A stretch of 64,000 nucleotides of DNA from Fasciolopsis buskii (lineage: Eukaryota; Platyhelminthes; Trematoda; Plagiorchiida; Fasciolidae): positions 489,755 to 553,754 of the forward strand of contig LUCM01009864.1 of the NCBI GenBank assembly GCA_008360955.1. Reading direction: 5' to 3'. Each line of letters opens with the position of its first letter. Positions within the stretch are counted from its first letter, which is position 1. Both the position numbers and the translations under genes were made by a program. The notes below the pieces were generated by a model. That model saw nothing but the letters and a program-made list of their open reading frames with translations, was not told the DNA's origin and did no database searches. Of the stretch, positions 26,201 through 40,321 are shown one piece after another.

Positions 26201-28807
26201 CTGGTCGCTTTGGTGATCGACATAAATTCTGTCTTCACGGTCGTTACCACACATAACCGAGTGAGACCTTGTGAGGTTCTACATCAAAATGTGCCTGGTG
26301 AGACTTGGGAACCTGAAAACCGTGAACAACTGTCCAGTCCATATCTCTCTGAGGCTTGCGGACTGAGGTATTGCGATTCGTTACGTCATTTGCCCTACTC
26401 CAGGGACGGCCCCTCATCACTGAAGATTACGGTTTTGGTCCACGCTAAGTACGCTTGAGTCGGTCTGCAAACAGTCGCTAATTACAACGAAGTATTTTCA
26501 AGTTTTTGTGTTTATTGCGGAAATTTTAAATTTCCAGTTTATCGTGTCACATTCAAAAGCGGGTTTTACTTTGTGCGACTCAGTTAAATGTCTGCAACAA
26601 GCAGATGGAAAGCAGACATTTTGTCGCTAAATTCGCGATCGTTCAATGCTCGCATTATTTGGTATTCGCCCATTTCAACTCTCTCCTTTCGAGTTATGTC
26701 ATGACTAGATGCATTTTGGTTTACATTGCTGCTAGGCAGTGACTTGTAGTCGTCATCTGACCTAGATCAGACAAAAGTGTTACCCCATGAATGGTAGATA
26801 GTGCCACAGCTTAAAGCTTTCCATTTGAAAGCGTGTTTCGCTAAGTGAATTCTGTTTTTTTGTCTATCAGCAAAATCCTTGTGGATTTCAAGCTCGTTTA
26901 CTCAACGTTTTTATCTCACACAAAAATGCACAAATTGTACGGAGTTTTCTGCAGAGCGGCCTCCAGATGAATAATTGCTCAAGATCATTGAAGAAAAAAA
27001 TGAGACGAATCATAAAATCTTATTGCTGACATTTCACAGATCACTGATAGCTTCAAAGTCATTCACGTTTATTCACTCATTGATAGTCTTGGTGAAAGTT
27101 TATTGATCGAACCAACGGAAGAATGTTTATTATCGGTCTTATCATAGAGGATTCTAATGCATAAGACGCAAATTCTTCTAAAGTGCATTTTTATAGCCTG
27201 CAAATTCCAGTTTCATTATTTCATTTTATCTCGGTCTTTGGTGTTTTACAAATGGGACGTCAACCTGGCTTGCAGCAATTTATTCAACAAACAATGAATC
27301 TGATTAGTACATCCTAAACACCTCCGTGTTGATCCGAATGATGGAGTTTATTAAATGAAACGTTTACTTTTTTCTTGGGTAGGAATTTAATCGTTCAATC
27401 TGAGAAGCACAAAAACCTAACTGCCTACGTCTCTCTTCATTTGCCATCATATGTGACAGCGTATTGCTCATTTACCAGTCATAAATACAAACAAAATTAC
27501 AGGTTTTCGCTGCACAAGTAGCAGGTATAACAGTGTATTTTATAAATACCGTCAGATATGAAAACGCCATTCAAGAAAACAAACTTTTGGAATGATTCAC
27601 CTCGAGGGGCAGTAGTTAACACCAAAAGTTCACACTTGTTCATCCGATTTGGAACAGAAATTTCGCCAGATCGAGAAAGTCAATCAATAATACACAAACG
27701 TCTTAGTGTCCTTCATGTTGCGGATATGGAAGAACAGTGGTGAGAAGAATTATGGAAGGGGAGTTTATCGGTGCTGTAATTTTACCCAGTTTTCAGCTCA
27801 GAACTGCCTGCCATCCGTGGTTCTCGTTCTGGCATGGAACAGTCTGGGTCATGTATTCACTAATGTTATTCCGGTGAAGTGTCTGGTGGATATGCCTGAG
27901 GTTCTGGAAGATAATCCTACGGAATCTGTTGTACAGCAGTTTCATTAGCACGTAATGATATCCCGCAAAACGATTTTTGACAATAGTTGGTGATAAATCG
28001 ATAGAGAGATTGATATTATGCAATATAAAAGATATATATTGTCACACAATTCGTACTAATTTTTCTATCATGACGCTTCAATAAGTCAAAATTTTATTCC
28101 CTCGAAACAAACTTACAAATAAGGACTTATCCTCTTTATTCTGTAAGAATGCTCACGCATGTAGACAAACGATAAACCATTACTGCCGCCAGTCGAATGC
28201 CGAGGAGGAATTCTTTAAACTAGAATTAGATGTACTTTGAAGCTTTGAATATCGAATTATCATCTTCTCATTAAGGAACAGATTTTGCCAACTATGAACA
28301 AAATCTATCAATGGCGAACAAAGTTTGACTATTGCGAAAAGTTCATCAGGTTTGTGGTGATATTCTTTTGATCACCAATTCCTCTCGCACGATTTTCGCC
28401 CTGATCATTCTTTTTACTGATTGGACGAAAGTACGTTCTCGGCTTATAGCCTGTACTTCGATCTTGTCATCAGGTGATATACAAAAAGTTTCAACAAGAA
28501 GAGGTTGCATTGCCAGCTCATTTAACGTGTCCCCGCTTCTGTCATTGAAGACATAGATGAGATTAGATACATTTGAAACCATATTTTGTTTTGCTTTACT
28601 GCGTGGTCGGAATGACTGATGAGTAGTGAGATATTTCTTGTTCTTTACTGATGGCATTCTAACCTAGTCGGCTTTATCGTCGAGAGTCGTTGTGGTAAGT
28701 CAGCATTTTGACAGACTGTTCGCTGCCAATCTTTAGATGATTGATGTTGCCCCGAGTGGATTCCAAGACCACTTTAGTCAAGTTGCACTTTGACAACGCT
28801 CCTCATG
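26201..28807. other. unassigned stretch
   Basis: No gene is supported. Frames at 28332-28556 (plus) and 28346-28657 (minus, 103 codons) overlap one another with no known motif. Confidence 0.5.
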
Positions 28808-28951
28808 CTGACAAGCGGTGGTCAGATTGTCAATATCACAACATTTTAACTTAGGGATTGCGTGAGTTCGCTTCCTTCCACTCCCCGTCCGATTGTCCAA
28901 TTGGCGGTGGCCCGATGGAAAATGATGCACATTACTGTTTCATTAGTAAAG
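28808..28951 (+). mobile_element. SINE-A copy, diverged head
   Basis: The start AGCGGTGGTCAGA aligns with AGCGGTGGCCAAA of the copy at 14.2 kb. A degraded box B (GAGTTCGCTTCC) lies at 28864-28875. The 3' part is the clearest: GAAAATGATGCACATT followed by TTTCATTAGTAAAG, the family tail with one or two changes. It lies 1 kb upstream of a second copy in the same orientation. Confidence 0.75.
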
Positions 28952-29914
28952 AAAGCAGCTGAATAAGGATACAAGAATCCGCGATTTCCTGGCTTCGGTC
29001 CCGGAAAATCACTTCAGACCTTCGCCGATTAAGGGAGGACAATTCGTCTTCTGCCTTCATCAGGAATTGTAGGTTTTGATTTTCCCCACTTGATCAGGCC
29101 ACTCACTCCAGTGTAGGAGCTATTGATTAAGTCGTCTACACTAGAAATCTATCAGTGATGAACACGGAATACCTAATGGATCCTCATCACTCCGATCACG
29201 TAAAAAAGTGCAAAATGCAGTCGAAGCTGCCCTCATCGTCGAGTAGCTCAAACGGTTGCTGGGCCATCGTGAATAAAATGGGATGAGACATGGACTGAGC
29301 CAGCTCTGTACTGGCTACCTTTTGAAGGACTTAGCTTATCAGTTGCTAAATGAATTGGAAGCCGAAACGTTCTGCCTTCCGACTCAGCTAATAATTTGAC
29401 ACATTCTAAAATAGTAGGGTTAAATTTCGACCAATCAAGGTAAGTACTGCAGAAGACAATTTTGTACCAAGAGTTTCCCTCATCTTACGTGTAGTTGAAT
29501 GAAGCCAACGGGTTAACGTAATCCAATATGAGCTTCGGAATTCAGAAAAAAGCTAACTGTATTTAAAGCCAGTGATAACTTTTATCACCTCCCATCTTAT
29601 TTCTCAGGCTTATCGAAAGGCGTCGCTTCCTGCCATAGCGATATTGACACGATAGTTTGCGATCGAAATATACATTGTACTGTACTGTACTTATGAAAAT
29701 CTATATTTCAAACAATACCAACAGAAAGAAAATAGGTTGCTATAAACGCTAAGAAACCCTAACGCTGTCGAAGAGTGCGCGAGTAAGCGGCTGGAATTAG
29801 GCGAAATATTTTCGTTTATGGAAGGAGAAATAAATGATCATATCAACGGCACGAAAACTGACAGTGTTACTTTTCGTTGAAGTAACACTGGAATTGGATA
29901 ATAATTTCACCTGC
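28952..29914. other. unassigned stretch with a possible retroelement scrap
   Basis: I see no gene. At 29353-29388 the plus strand reads NWKPKRSAFRLS before a stop. This resembles, from memory, a short conserved translation near the 3' ends of fluke retroelements (possibly Penelope-like). At 29039-29070 ACAATTC and GAATTGT form a perfect 7-bp stem around an 18-nt loop. Both are weak clues to an eroded repeat. Confidence 0.3.
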
Positions 29915-30072
29915 TTGATAGTTGGGGGTCAAGCTGATAAGGCCGTGACGTATGGACCTGGAGGTCGCGGGTTTGAATCCTCACACCGCCGGTGGACTTA
30001 CCCACTTGGAAGCATTTTTTTGTCTCGGCTCCCTTCCGTAAAATAATGTATATTGTTATCTCATTAATAAAG
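29915..30072 (+). mobile_element. SINE-A copy, best preserved
   Basis: The head region GGTCAAGCTGATAAGG leads to GGAGGTCGCGGGTTTGAATC (box B GGTTTGAATCC). The family body follows (CCGCCGGTGG, CCCACTTGGAAG, TCTCGGCTCCCTTCC). A TAAAATAATGTATATTG block and the tail CTCATTAATAAAG complete it. This copy and the one at 14.04-14.21 kb agree along nearly their whole length in opposite orientations. That is the main evidence that the family is real and dispersed. Confidence 0.82.
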
Positions 30073-33000
30073 AAAAAAATTAGAGATAAAAGTGAGTGAA
30101 GAATTGACCGACGGTTGCCGGAGTCCAGTAGGCAACTAGACCAAAGGGATGGGCAACTCCCAACCAATAGGGTTTTCATTTTGCGCCAATATCAGATTTT
30201 GAGCGGATTTGGTCGTTCCACAATCTACTCGAGACCATCGGTCTTGGGAATGAGTCACGAAGGGCGGAGTTAGTTGTTCTCAATATTCAGATACCCCCAC
30301 TCGCATGTCAACAATTGCTACTTTCTCATCTCTGCTTCGAAAGAAGAAAGTTAAACAGAAGTCGAATAGCCAATTAAATTTGTTGATACTACCAAGTCTG
30401 TTTCGGGGACGAAAGCTTCAGTCTTTGTGACACAGACGGCCTCCAGCACTGCCCTCAACCATCAAACTGTTTCAGCCACCAGCAAGTCAGAAAGAACCAT
30501 CGAAATCAGTCAGTAAGTGGCATCGTAAGCTGTAATCAGTGCCCTCCAAAAGCATTATCTGCGGATGCACATAAATCCAGTAGAACCGGAAAGATTATAA
30601 CAGATTCAGCCACGTGGCCATTTATGAAGACAACCAATGCTGCCTCACTGGTGATATAAAAGGATCAGGCGAAAGCACCGAATAAGCAATGTGGACTGCT
30701 TGATCAAGAATCGAAAGATACTTTGATTGGTTGCAGTTTAAACAGCCGAGTACAATGTTGCGTAACTTGTCCGCATTCTAGCACATATACTCTCTGAGCT
30801 TCAGGGATCACATGTCTCATGTGTTTGTCGAATAAAGGTTCATTTCGAGTCTTTGTCCTTTCTGTGTTTGAAAGTTGCGATGTCAATTTAGAAACATCGA
30901 GCTTCGCTCGGATATATTTCGACCCTGGAGTCAATCATTGTGTACAGAGGACTGCGGTCTTGCTGAAACAGTAAAGAATACCAACTAGTGTCAGATTTCA
31001 GCAAATCATTTAAACAAATCGGGATTTCCAGGCTCCTCTGCAGTTGTACTGGCAATTGTCCGCTCCGGATTTGTGTCCAGGTTCGGTCACTGCAGATAAT
31101 AGTCATTGATAATTCCTAACCAGCATAGAACTGCAACGGATTTTAATTGCTAGTTGGATGCAACGACTGTTGGGCAAGTCAGTTCCTAATCAAACATTTC
31201 ATATTCCCAAACGAAACTCGCTTTGGTTCACCAGAATGAAAGTGCTTTTTGGTGGAAGAGGCGCGATCCGTGACACATTATTACGAGCGCAGTAAATTTT
31301 ATCCGGAATTTTTTTGTTCAATAACACGGCGTGGTCGAATTCGTTGTTGACCTGTCAACGTTTCGATTACCGCGGATAACCTTTCGCAAGACTTGTTTAC
31401 AAACGAATAAAAGTGGCTTGTAGACCACTCTTGAAACGTTTATACGCGGTAAACGAAACGTCCAAAGATAAACAATTATTTCGACCATTATGTGTTGCTG
31501 AACAGTAAAAGCTTACATGAAAACTTCATACGGCACATCGCTATTTTGATACCTTGCCGACCGAACTCGGTTCTGATACAATTACTTTATCTTGTTGCAA
31601 TCTTCATTTGCGTTTATTGGATCCTGTTCTTGCGAACCAGATCGATTGTGATGGTAACATGACGGGTCGCAACAGGTCGTCCGTACTGCTGGCCCCATCA
31701 AGGCTTCTTCAGCCTGCTCCCGTGCTGGACGGGGTGGCTTGCACAGCCATGGAAATCAGCCGGCCAAATGAGAAAGTTTATTTACGAGAGCCCTTGGTTC
31801 TACAGTAGTAAATGGTCTACGTTCTACCCTCGTCGCCCTCGTATGCGCGGCAGTGACGTTTCCTTCCGGGTTTAGTCTACGAATGGCGAAACGTGTGTGT
31901 TCCATCGATTATTCATGCCACAAAGTAGCCACAGTTAGTTCATGCGTAATAATCATGGCATTCGGGTGAGTCACACTGGTGTGTGCACGTCTGTTTGCGT
32001 GCGTATGTGGGGCGTTGTCATTTCCGGCCGAGAACACTTGAGTGTAGGCGGCATGGTGCTAAATTTCGCGGGCCTAATTCCAACATCAATCACAGTCTCG
32101 TTAGCCCAATTGATAGGCCACACAAGGCTATCAGTTTCTGTCCACATACCAGTTAATCAAGTGAAATGTAGTCGCTGTTCGCAGCTGCTACGTAGGATTT
32201 TGATTCACTGATACCTAGAATTTCCCGATTGAATGCAATTCGAAAAATCCTAGAGTGTGCAGAATAATACAGCGACAGAAAGTTGAAACCTATAAGGCAC
32301 TGGTGTTAGGATACTGTCACTCGCCGAAATGGTAGACCGAATGCGATCGCTTAAGCAGCTCTTCTGTTGACAATGAAGCAAAACCGGACTGCTGGCCTAG
32401 TTTCTGTCACATTTTGCTCCGACTGAACACGTTCTATCATGTGCCACATCCGCTGTTGTGATCCGATTTTCGCGGATGAAACGTTGGATTGTATCACTCA
32501 GAATGAGTTACCTTTCTGTCTGCTGGATTTCACGCCGGACTAGTTACATCCACACTATGGCGTTTTCAACTACTTCCGGTTTGGCTTTGATGACTGGCAG
32601 ACGAGATTCGCCAGACACATCAGCACTTTTCGCATTTAGCCAAGGTTCGTTAATCGTCTTGAATAAATTGTTATCGAGTCATAGAATCAAGTAAATGATT
32701 CATAAATCACCACAGATCATTTTTCCGATCTGACAACCTTCTAATAACTACAGTTCACTTCTTGTAAGTTAAATGTTACTTTCTCCATAGAAAAAAGAGG
32801 TGGATGGTAAAAAGTCAAAGATCCTATTCTGAACTTGGCTTACTGACGTCCGTCTGTATGGACCTACCGACATTCGAATTATTTAATCAGCTTTAACTTT
32901 TGCGATGAACGCATCTTAAGAACGGGCAGTTTTCGCGTTTTCTCTTATGCAATGGGTTCTCCATCTCAGCACAATTAGTTTCGTGAGTAAGCTGGTGACT

Positions 33001-33106
33001 TAAAGAATACAGCTCTGGTCTTCGTGAATGTGTGCGAAAAACGAGTAAACAAAGTCGCCTTAGGTGACGGCAAATGATGAGGCAAGTGTAAGATAACAGG
33101 AGAGTC
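30073..33106. other. unassigned stretch
   Basis: No gene is supported. A frame at 31554-31808 (84 codons) covers a G+C-richer patch but has no recognisable domain. Confidence 0.5.
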
Positions 33107-33137
33107 ATGTGGGCAGTTGCAGGTTTATTAGAGAAGA
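33107..33137 (+). repeat. 31-bp match to the SINE-B-linked block in the CR1-like element
   Basis: This segment and 61720-61750 share CAGTTGCAGGTTT exactly and continue to TAGAGAAGA with small differences. Most of the 31 positions agree. The stretch at 61.7 kb leads directly into the 39-bp SINE-B block. This may be a remnant of the same family lacking that block. The segment lies inside a 156-codon minus-strand frame (32893-33363), which argues that the frame is not a gene. Confidence 0.45.
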
Positions 33138-36100
33138 AAAGGACCATATTTGCAGATATAAAAGTGCTTCCTTGAATCTTTTTCCATTTACAAAATAGAC
33201 GATGCATAGACCTGAATGAAGATCCTCTATGAACGGAACGGCTGGATGAAATTAGCGTTAGCGTCGGAGAATCATAGCAGTGCATGCCAATTTCGGTTGT
33301 TCTGAATGCAGTTTTGTTTCGTGACACTAGACGTGCTACGTTACCCGTTACACTGAGAGTCACTTATGCACTACTTGGCCTAAAATCTCTAATATCAAGC
33401 CTTAAAAGTCGTTCGAAGAATTAGATTTCAGTCGACCACTACCTCTTGACTGTCTGTTGTCACCGAAACTTGATTTGACTGAGCACTAAATTTTTCGTCA
33501 TTTTTCTACCCTGTCATACGTCAACAAGATTCTTTCTTTCTGAGGTGGCTTGGTGCTTTAAGCATCGGAAAGTTCAGTTACTTGAATACGAGATTGGTCA
33601 GTCACCCTCTGGCAGGAAATGCTAGTTCGCTATCACCGTGCTCGTTACCAAAACTGGTCTATTTGGAAATTATTTGGTTCGGCACCAACAGAAGTTCCAG
33701 TTTCATGTTTGTTGCCGCCCGATATAAAATATCTCATGAAGTGAGGAAACCACTGACTGTTTTTACCACAGGTACCACTTACCCCCGTAACTAACTGCCA
33801 TTCTCGGAACTTATACCCGTTGTTGTTTTATCAAATCAATATTTTCTTACCGTTTGTCGAGGACCGAACACTCATCGTGAGTCTGCTACTGGTTGGTGTT
33901 TTTTGAGACCCTTTGTCGTAGACGTGACTCGCCATCTCTTAGAATACCAGGGCCCCAAAAAGAGCAACTAATGCTTTTGATTGTTGTGCATTGATTGTTT
34001 TGTAACAAATGAAACTGCCGCACTTTGGACCTGTCTTCGTTTTGGATTGTGTCAACTTGTGTATCACCCGTTGCTGGAGCATTCGTCCCAGGAGTTCACA
34101 TCTCATTTTAGTGTGTCTAAGTGGACGTGTGTTTGTCTTTTCTAGCTTACTCATGTGTCAACCATGCAATTAAATTTCACTCAATTGTATTTATTCGCTC
34201 AAATGTTTCTGCTTAGTAATCCGCCGAAGTAGTTAAGGTATATTGCATCAGTCTGTGTTTGGTTATTTGTTTTCTTGTCTACACATTGATGTTTTCACTT
34301 GAAATAAGCACGGTATTTTCCCGTTGTTCGTGCCAAGGGAAAGAGTACACAAGTACCAAAGAACACTGCTGGTTTTTCGACTGTAGGTATGTTAATTCCA
34401 TTCAGATGGGACTGTGAAGAGTTCAGTTGCAATCTTAGCAGTGGATGGGATACAGGGGTTTCCGTCCTCCACCAATCAAGTGAAAAATTCCCCTAGTTAT
34501 CATGGACTAACGAGGCGAAAGTGAATGCCGACAACTTTTCAGCCTATCACGATTGTCAATGACAAAAACCACGGCCCAGCAGTGCATGATCAACTCGGAC
34601 AGATTTCTGGAACAGGCCGAGGTAGCGATAGGGGTAGTTCCACGATTGGTAGTAACAGCGATCCAAGTGAACGAAGCGACAAAGAAATTGACGTTGCGTG
34701 TGAGGCATAGAAAGTGCTTATAGGAGATTGGTTTCGTGCTGACTAGACTAAGTATCACGTCTTATCTTTACATAACTGATTTATTTTCATTGACACTAAG
34801 CATTCCTGCTCAGCCGAGGATTCAGGAAGTCGTGCATCAAACGCAGAAAACACCAGTAAAGTCTAGCAATATACATTTGACAGAGTGCGTGTCGCAGGCG
34901 TCCGGGTTGTGACAGCTTCAGGACTGATAATAAAGTAGAAGGGGAGTGTGGTCTCAAACGTTTCGGTATGATCAGTCATATGACGGTGAGGATGGATTAA
35001 GTCTGGAAAACAAGACTGCCCAACAAGCCCGTCGGCAGTCAGGTGAATGACGCACGGTCTACAAACCGGAAAGGCCGCAAGGTCGGAGGCAAGGTGGGGG
35101 CCAACCAATTTCCCTGAACGTGAAACTGAAAAAAGTGGTCTAGTTTCTGTGATACACTCAAAGGCGAAAAAATGGGGCGTTCGCAAAGGAGATCAAAGAA
35201 GAGCCAATGTGCCCGAGAGAAAGGATGAAATCGGCATTGAGCTTCATCCTGTGTGTATCTCGATAAGCCGTCTGATTGTGACAGACAAGGAGACAGGCTG
35301 TCGTGGCGAGGGGCCGGAAGCACTTGATCGTGATCGCTTGATTGGGCTGGCTGGGACCGGACTAGAGTCGAGATGACTTACTGAAAGCGCAGGGGTGAAA
35401 GGTCGTGACAAAAAGGATATCAAAACAAGAAATAACTTTGACAACTAGAGGTCGAACCTTTGATTGAACACCACCAGTTTGCGGACAGCCATGTCACTAC
35501 AGAAGCACGATCGAAACGCTAATGGGGGGATGTTTTCAAATCTGCCGACTGGAGCCTGGTCTTTTGTGTTATTCTACTCTTAATATTCCCTCAACGAAGC
35601 TCCGTCGCGGAATTATCTCGTTCTATCCATCTTAACTGTAGGCGCCGATACGGTTTCACTTAATGATAATGAAATCTCATATGACACTAAGAAAATTCTC
35701 GTTTATTGGGCTGATCTTTCCGGATTAACTATTTTTACTTTTTGCGTTACTACGGTCCCCGCCCCCTTGTTGAAATAGTAGAGCAGAATATTGTCTTAAA
35801 CACTAGGAATCCAGAAGTCTACGTCTTCAGTCGGAATGGGACTGGAGGACTTCAAATATCAGGCACCAATCCCATTGGAACTCATTGCCTAATTTTCGAA
35901 GGGTTCTTTGGACGGCTGCCGACAACATCATGCTTCTCCTGGTCCCCGTGTAGCCCTTCTTAAATTGACTGTCTACAGCTATTCGTTTCCTGTGGCCCGC
36001 CGGTTGACCATCAGTTCCCCGGTTCGTCATCCTTCCACGTGACTTCATCTTCTACTAAGAGCTCATGAAGCGCGTTAACGTAATAAACTTCTGCGATTTT

Positions 36101-39100
36101 TCTAGCTTAATGAACGGAGTATTTAAAATCGTTTTTTGCAACTCCTATTTCAATTTGTCAATTCTCTTGAAGTACGATCACTGAAATATCGAACGGTCCA
36201 CTTAATTTATCGAGATCTATGGTAAATTGTTTGTTTTGAAAGTTCGTTAGCCTATCCAATACTGTCCTGTCGACCAACTGAACTGTTGAGCTGGCCAACA
36301 TAGCAAACTAGAATGAATCATCAAGCAAACTGATTGTGCCTCATCTGTTTATAAACAAAGATCATGCCACTGCCTAACTGATCCCAAATGCTTTCGGAAT
36401 CACGTAGGATTTCTAATCGCTTAGTGGCTGAATATTTCATTAGCGCAGACAGCAGGTCTTTTTAAATTTAAGCCAGGTGACCAGTTAGCTTTGGCTATCC
36501 CTAAAAAGAACAATCGAACCACAGATAGCCTATGACAGGGCACTGACGAATTGCTGGTTTTGTCTAGTTCACGACAAAATTTGTCTTGCGAACGGACACA
36601 GAGCCAGAAAACCGGCAGAACGTCGTTTTACTACTAACAAAATACACGACTACGTAATGTTGTCTGTTTTGTCGTAGTTATTATCGTTGCTGCTTATAGC
36701 AAGCTGTCTCGCTTCTTTCCGGTTCAATAGTTTAAAGAATAAAATTATCGATCTAATTGCAAATTCATCACTCAAAAGACCACGTTATCTATCTGAGCAG
36801 TTATTGGTTCTGGTCCGACATCGAAATCTTGCGAAACTTTATGATAAGAAAACTTTTGAGAAAAAAAGGCGACGATTTTGGACATTTATCAACTCTGAAT
36901 GTTGCGAGCGAAACCGGAAATCACAAAGTCTCTTTTCTGAAAGACCCGTTTTCATGGCTACATGTCAGAAGTACTACAAAATTTAGTTAGCAGCTTGAAT
37001 GAAATTGAATTATAAACTACAAATAAAAGTTCAATAACGGTTTTCCTTGACGCTCTCAACCAAAACATCATATCTACTTAAAGGGAAAATGTGATTTTTG
37101 TTTGTCTCGCAATTCTATTTTACCGAAAGTCCATTTGCTCCCGAGTGGGTCCAGCGGCTTCCATGAGAATTGGACGCAATAGCTCAACACATACACAAAA
37201 TAACCAGGTAGGTAAAATTTAACACCAAGTGTGAAAACGGTCAGGAGAGCACTGAGCATGACGACAGGATTGTTATTTAATTCGCTTTGTCGCCAAGGTA
37301 AACTTAGCTGGTACCGTAGTTTAGGGTTGACGTATGCAAAGTGTTGACAAATGATAATATCGTTGCACGTCACGGGCAACTCAATGTTCACCGGCGAACA
37401 AATCCTATTCAATAGTTAAATTATGCACTGATTAGGATTACGGATTCCAAATTCTTCGACAGGACAATATTTTCTTCAGGTAGAAAAGTATACGCAAACG
37501 AAAACTAAATCACGAAAATTTGATGTTTACGTATTTTTGATTTCGCTGATTTTATCCGACAAACAAAATGCTGATTCTTCTGGATGAGTTGAAACTGGAC
37601 TTTAATCAGACCACAATTCTTCATAAAACTGGCTTCTGATTTCATTTGCCGGTCACATGGGTGAACTATCGAGCAGATGCCATTGTGTCAGACGACAAGT
37701 TTCGATTGAAATTGGGAATTTGTATTCCACACACTCTCTTTTCCACGTGATTGGCGTATAGGTACAGGACATTTTTGACTTTGGTTATTCATATGCCATG
37801 GAATTTTAGGTGTGATCAAGTGGCTTGAGCACAGATTGCCGGTCGCCGTTGCTCAATCATTCCACATTGCATCGCATCGACTACTTTAGTTACCCCGTAC
37901 CTCTCCTACTGGAGCAACGCTCATTTGGGCATGACTGCGGTCTTGACATTAACACACAGTATCGTTCTGCCCCCAGTGTACGTGAAAACGGAAAGAAGGT
38001 ATGGTTATAAATGCACCTTTTCTGTTACATTTTCTTGTTTTAAATGCACCATCGAATAGTCATTGCTTTAGGTCCAGGTTGATTCAGTTCAACCGATTTG
38101 CTGCAGTAATCGAAATTCGCATAACTCTTACCTGGCGACAGCTAAAAATCGTTCGATAGAACGAACTAAAGGGTGCATAATAAATATGCGGTAAATATAG
38201 ATTTGTTCCTCCATGTGTAACCGAAAACGAACAGACAAGGGGATATTTTTGTCAAAAGGTTATTTATTGAACGCGGCCTTGATCAATCAGCATGGACCCT
38301 CAAACTGCACATCATGCTAAATACAGTAGTTCGGAATGTGGCTAATAGTTACAGTGTACGTTCAACTTTTGTGTTTCTATCATCGTACCCCTAAATTGAC
38401 AACAAGTTCTCGCATTATTTACTAGCATCGAACGATGTTTTTTTACCTTCCTTCTATGGTTTGGTAGTGCCAGAAAATGTGGGATGAACACAGCTTCATT
38501 GTTCAATCAAAGCATCATGATTTGTACTTCACGAATGGATGAACGGCTCTAACCGTGTGACTTCATAGCCCCTCAGGGGTCACGTCAGCTGCTTTGCTTT
38601 CAGCAAGTTTCTCCTAACACAAGTTACTGATACAAAATCCTGGCCATCTTCTAGAAGCAATTTACCGACAGGTACTAACTCTTGCAACGTCCTTCACCAA
38701 CCATCCAGTACGTTTAGCAATGATGTGGCATCACGTGGGTACACTCATTTTGTCCAAAACATCTCTCCACAATCATAGTCAACCGAAACATGCAGACGCA
38801 AATGACTGAAATCGAGTGATTTATGTTTTATGCACCAATAATATGTTCAGCCTACCCACATTCCAAAATGACAACTTGCTTTTAATCATTTACTGAACGG
38901 TCAGCTGTAAATGGTTGACTTCTCGGTGCAGTTTACCACAGAACGGCTTCAACATCCCGAACTAGAGGGATGATTCACTTTGTTTGTTATGACAAATCGG
39001 TGACATAAATCCGGAAATTTGTGACTGGGCTGAAAGGTCGTGCCTCGAATATCTTATCTGTCATCCAGTCGACTCAACCTGACGCATCGACACTCGCTCT

Positions 39101-40320
39101 TAGCTGGGTCATCGATCGTCAATTTTTTCATCACTGATTTCAATGCATTTACCTCAGTGTATAGTGGGTTTTGCGTAAGTTTAGGGTGTTGAATCGATTC
39201 ACAAACCAGTTGGAATATGAATTCAAGGTATTTTGGGTTAAATCAGCCCTCGAGATATTTCCAGATCTAGGCACTGGTGAGTGGAACTGACAACAAGAGC
39301 ATAGCACAATGACTTTGCATGTAGTGCCCGCATCGAAATTGCTGCATAAAATTGCAATACCACCGTGTTCAACTATTTCATTTGGTTATTTGCTTAAAAT
39401 TACTTCGACCAAACCCACGTGGTATTTACTATCTTCTTGTCAGTGATTCTGTAATTGATTGCCAGCATACCTATTCACCGCCGTTGCACAGTTAAAGAAG
39501 AATGGGCGAGGTGGTGGGTTAGGCCGGGGCGTACACGAGAGTTTTCCTCCAGCGAGACAAATTGAAAATAGGAATTGATGACTAAATCCATTATTGCCTA
39601 AAGCAATTCTGAATACCAGCCCCACTAAAAAGAGCTATCGCGACTCTCTCTGTGAAGCATACGTTCACGCTCTCACCGAAGTGATATTCGTATTCAAGTT
39701 ATGACCATACCCTAGAATTTTGTTGGTTTCGTGACTTTTAGGCCATCAAGTTTTCCGTCCTGTCCACCACTCGCACTCCGTTCATCTCGTCGCTACAACC
39801 AGAAGTGCTACGTGCATTTTTCACCGTGAACCGTCTCCGTGTACGATAGAATTCTGCCAGTCAGTGGAATTATGCTAGTCACTGTCAGAATGTCTCACAT
39901 TTCGTCCTTGTTTTGTTCTACAATGGTACTTTTGAAATAGGTGAGAGAAATGACTCGATAACCAGCTCCTTCTTAGATCAGCAATCCGATTAAGTTTCCT
40001 GACAAAATACACTGAAGTGAAATCAGCTCTCCAGTTTCAATGAAATTTGCCAAATATCTCGGTTTGGACCCAGTGGCAGTATTTGTTTTCTCCTCTTTTA
40101 TTCTGAAAATCACGGAATGTATATGCTAATCAATCTAATCTAAAGACGACGCTTCCCTCAAACTGGATCACTTACAGAACTGACTTTCATTTTGTCGGTG
40201 TAGTCATCTTCGAGCGGAACTGTCTGAGTGGCAAATCATCAAATGACCGCTAGAAGAAGGATTCAAATGCAAAATTTGGAAGTTCACTATACACGAGCAT
40301 GACAGTCCGACCAGCATGCC

Positions 40321-40321
<1 letters not shown>
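33138..40321. other. unassigned stretch with a G+C-richer island
   Basis: No gene is supported over 7 kb. The notable part is 34860-35400, visibly richer in G and C than its surroundings and open on both strands at once (plus 35047-35376, 109 codons; minus 34863-35186, 107 codons; minus 35039-35323, 94 codons). Simultaneous openness follows from composition and is not evidence of coding. A 112-codon minus frame at 37074-37412 has one hydrophobic segment but no recognisable family. Confidence 0.45.

Noticed and set aside
29039..29070. CTGATGA motif on the minus strand considered as a hammerhead ribozyme core, as known from Penelope-like elements
   Set aside because: The flanking arms pair with each other, and no proper GAAA core element or stem II lies in the required order.
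32893..33363. 156-codon minus-strand open frame, the longest not tied to a coding element
   Set aside because: It has no recognisable motif, it includes the 31-bp repeat match at 33107-33137, and one frame of this length is plausible by chance in 64 kb.
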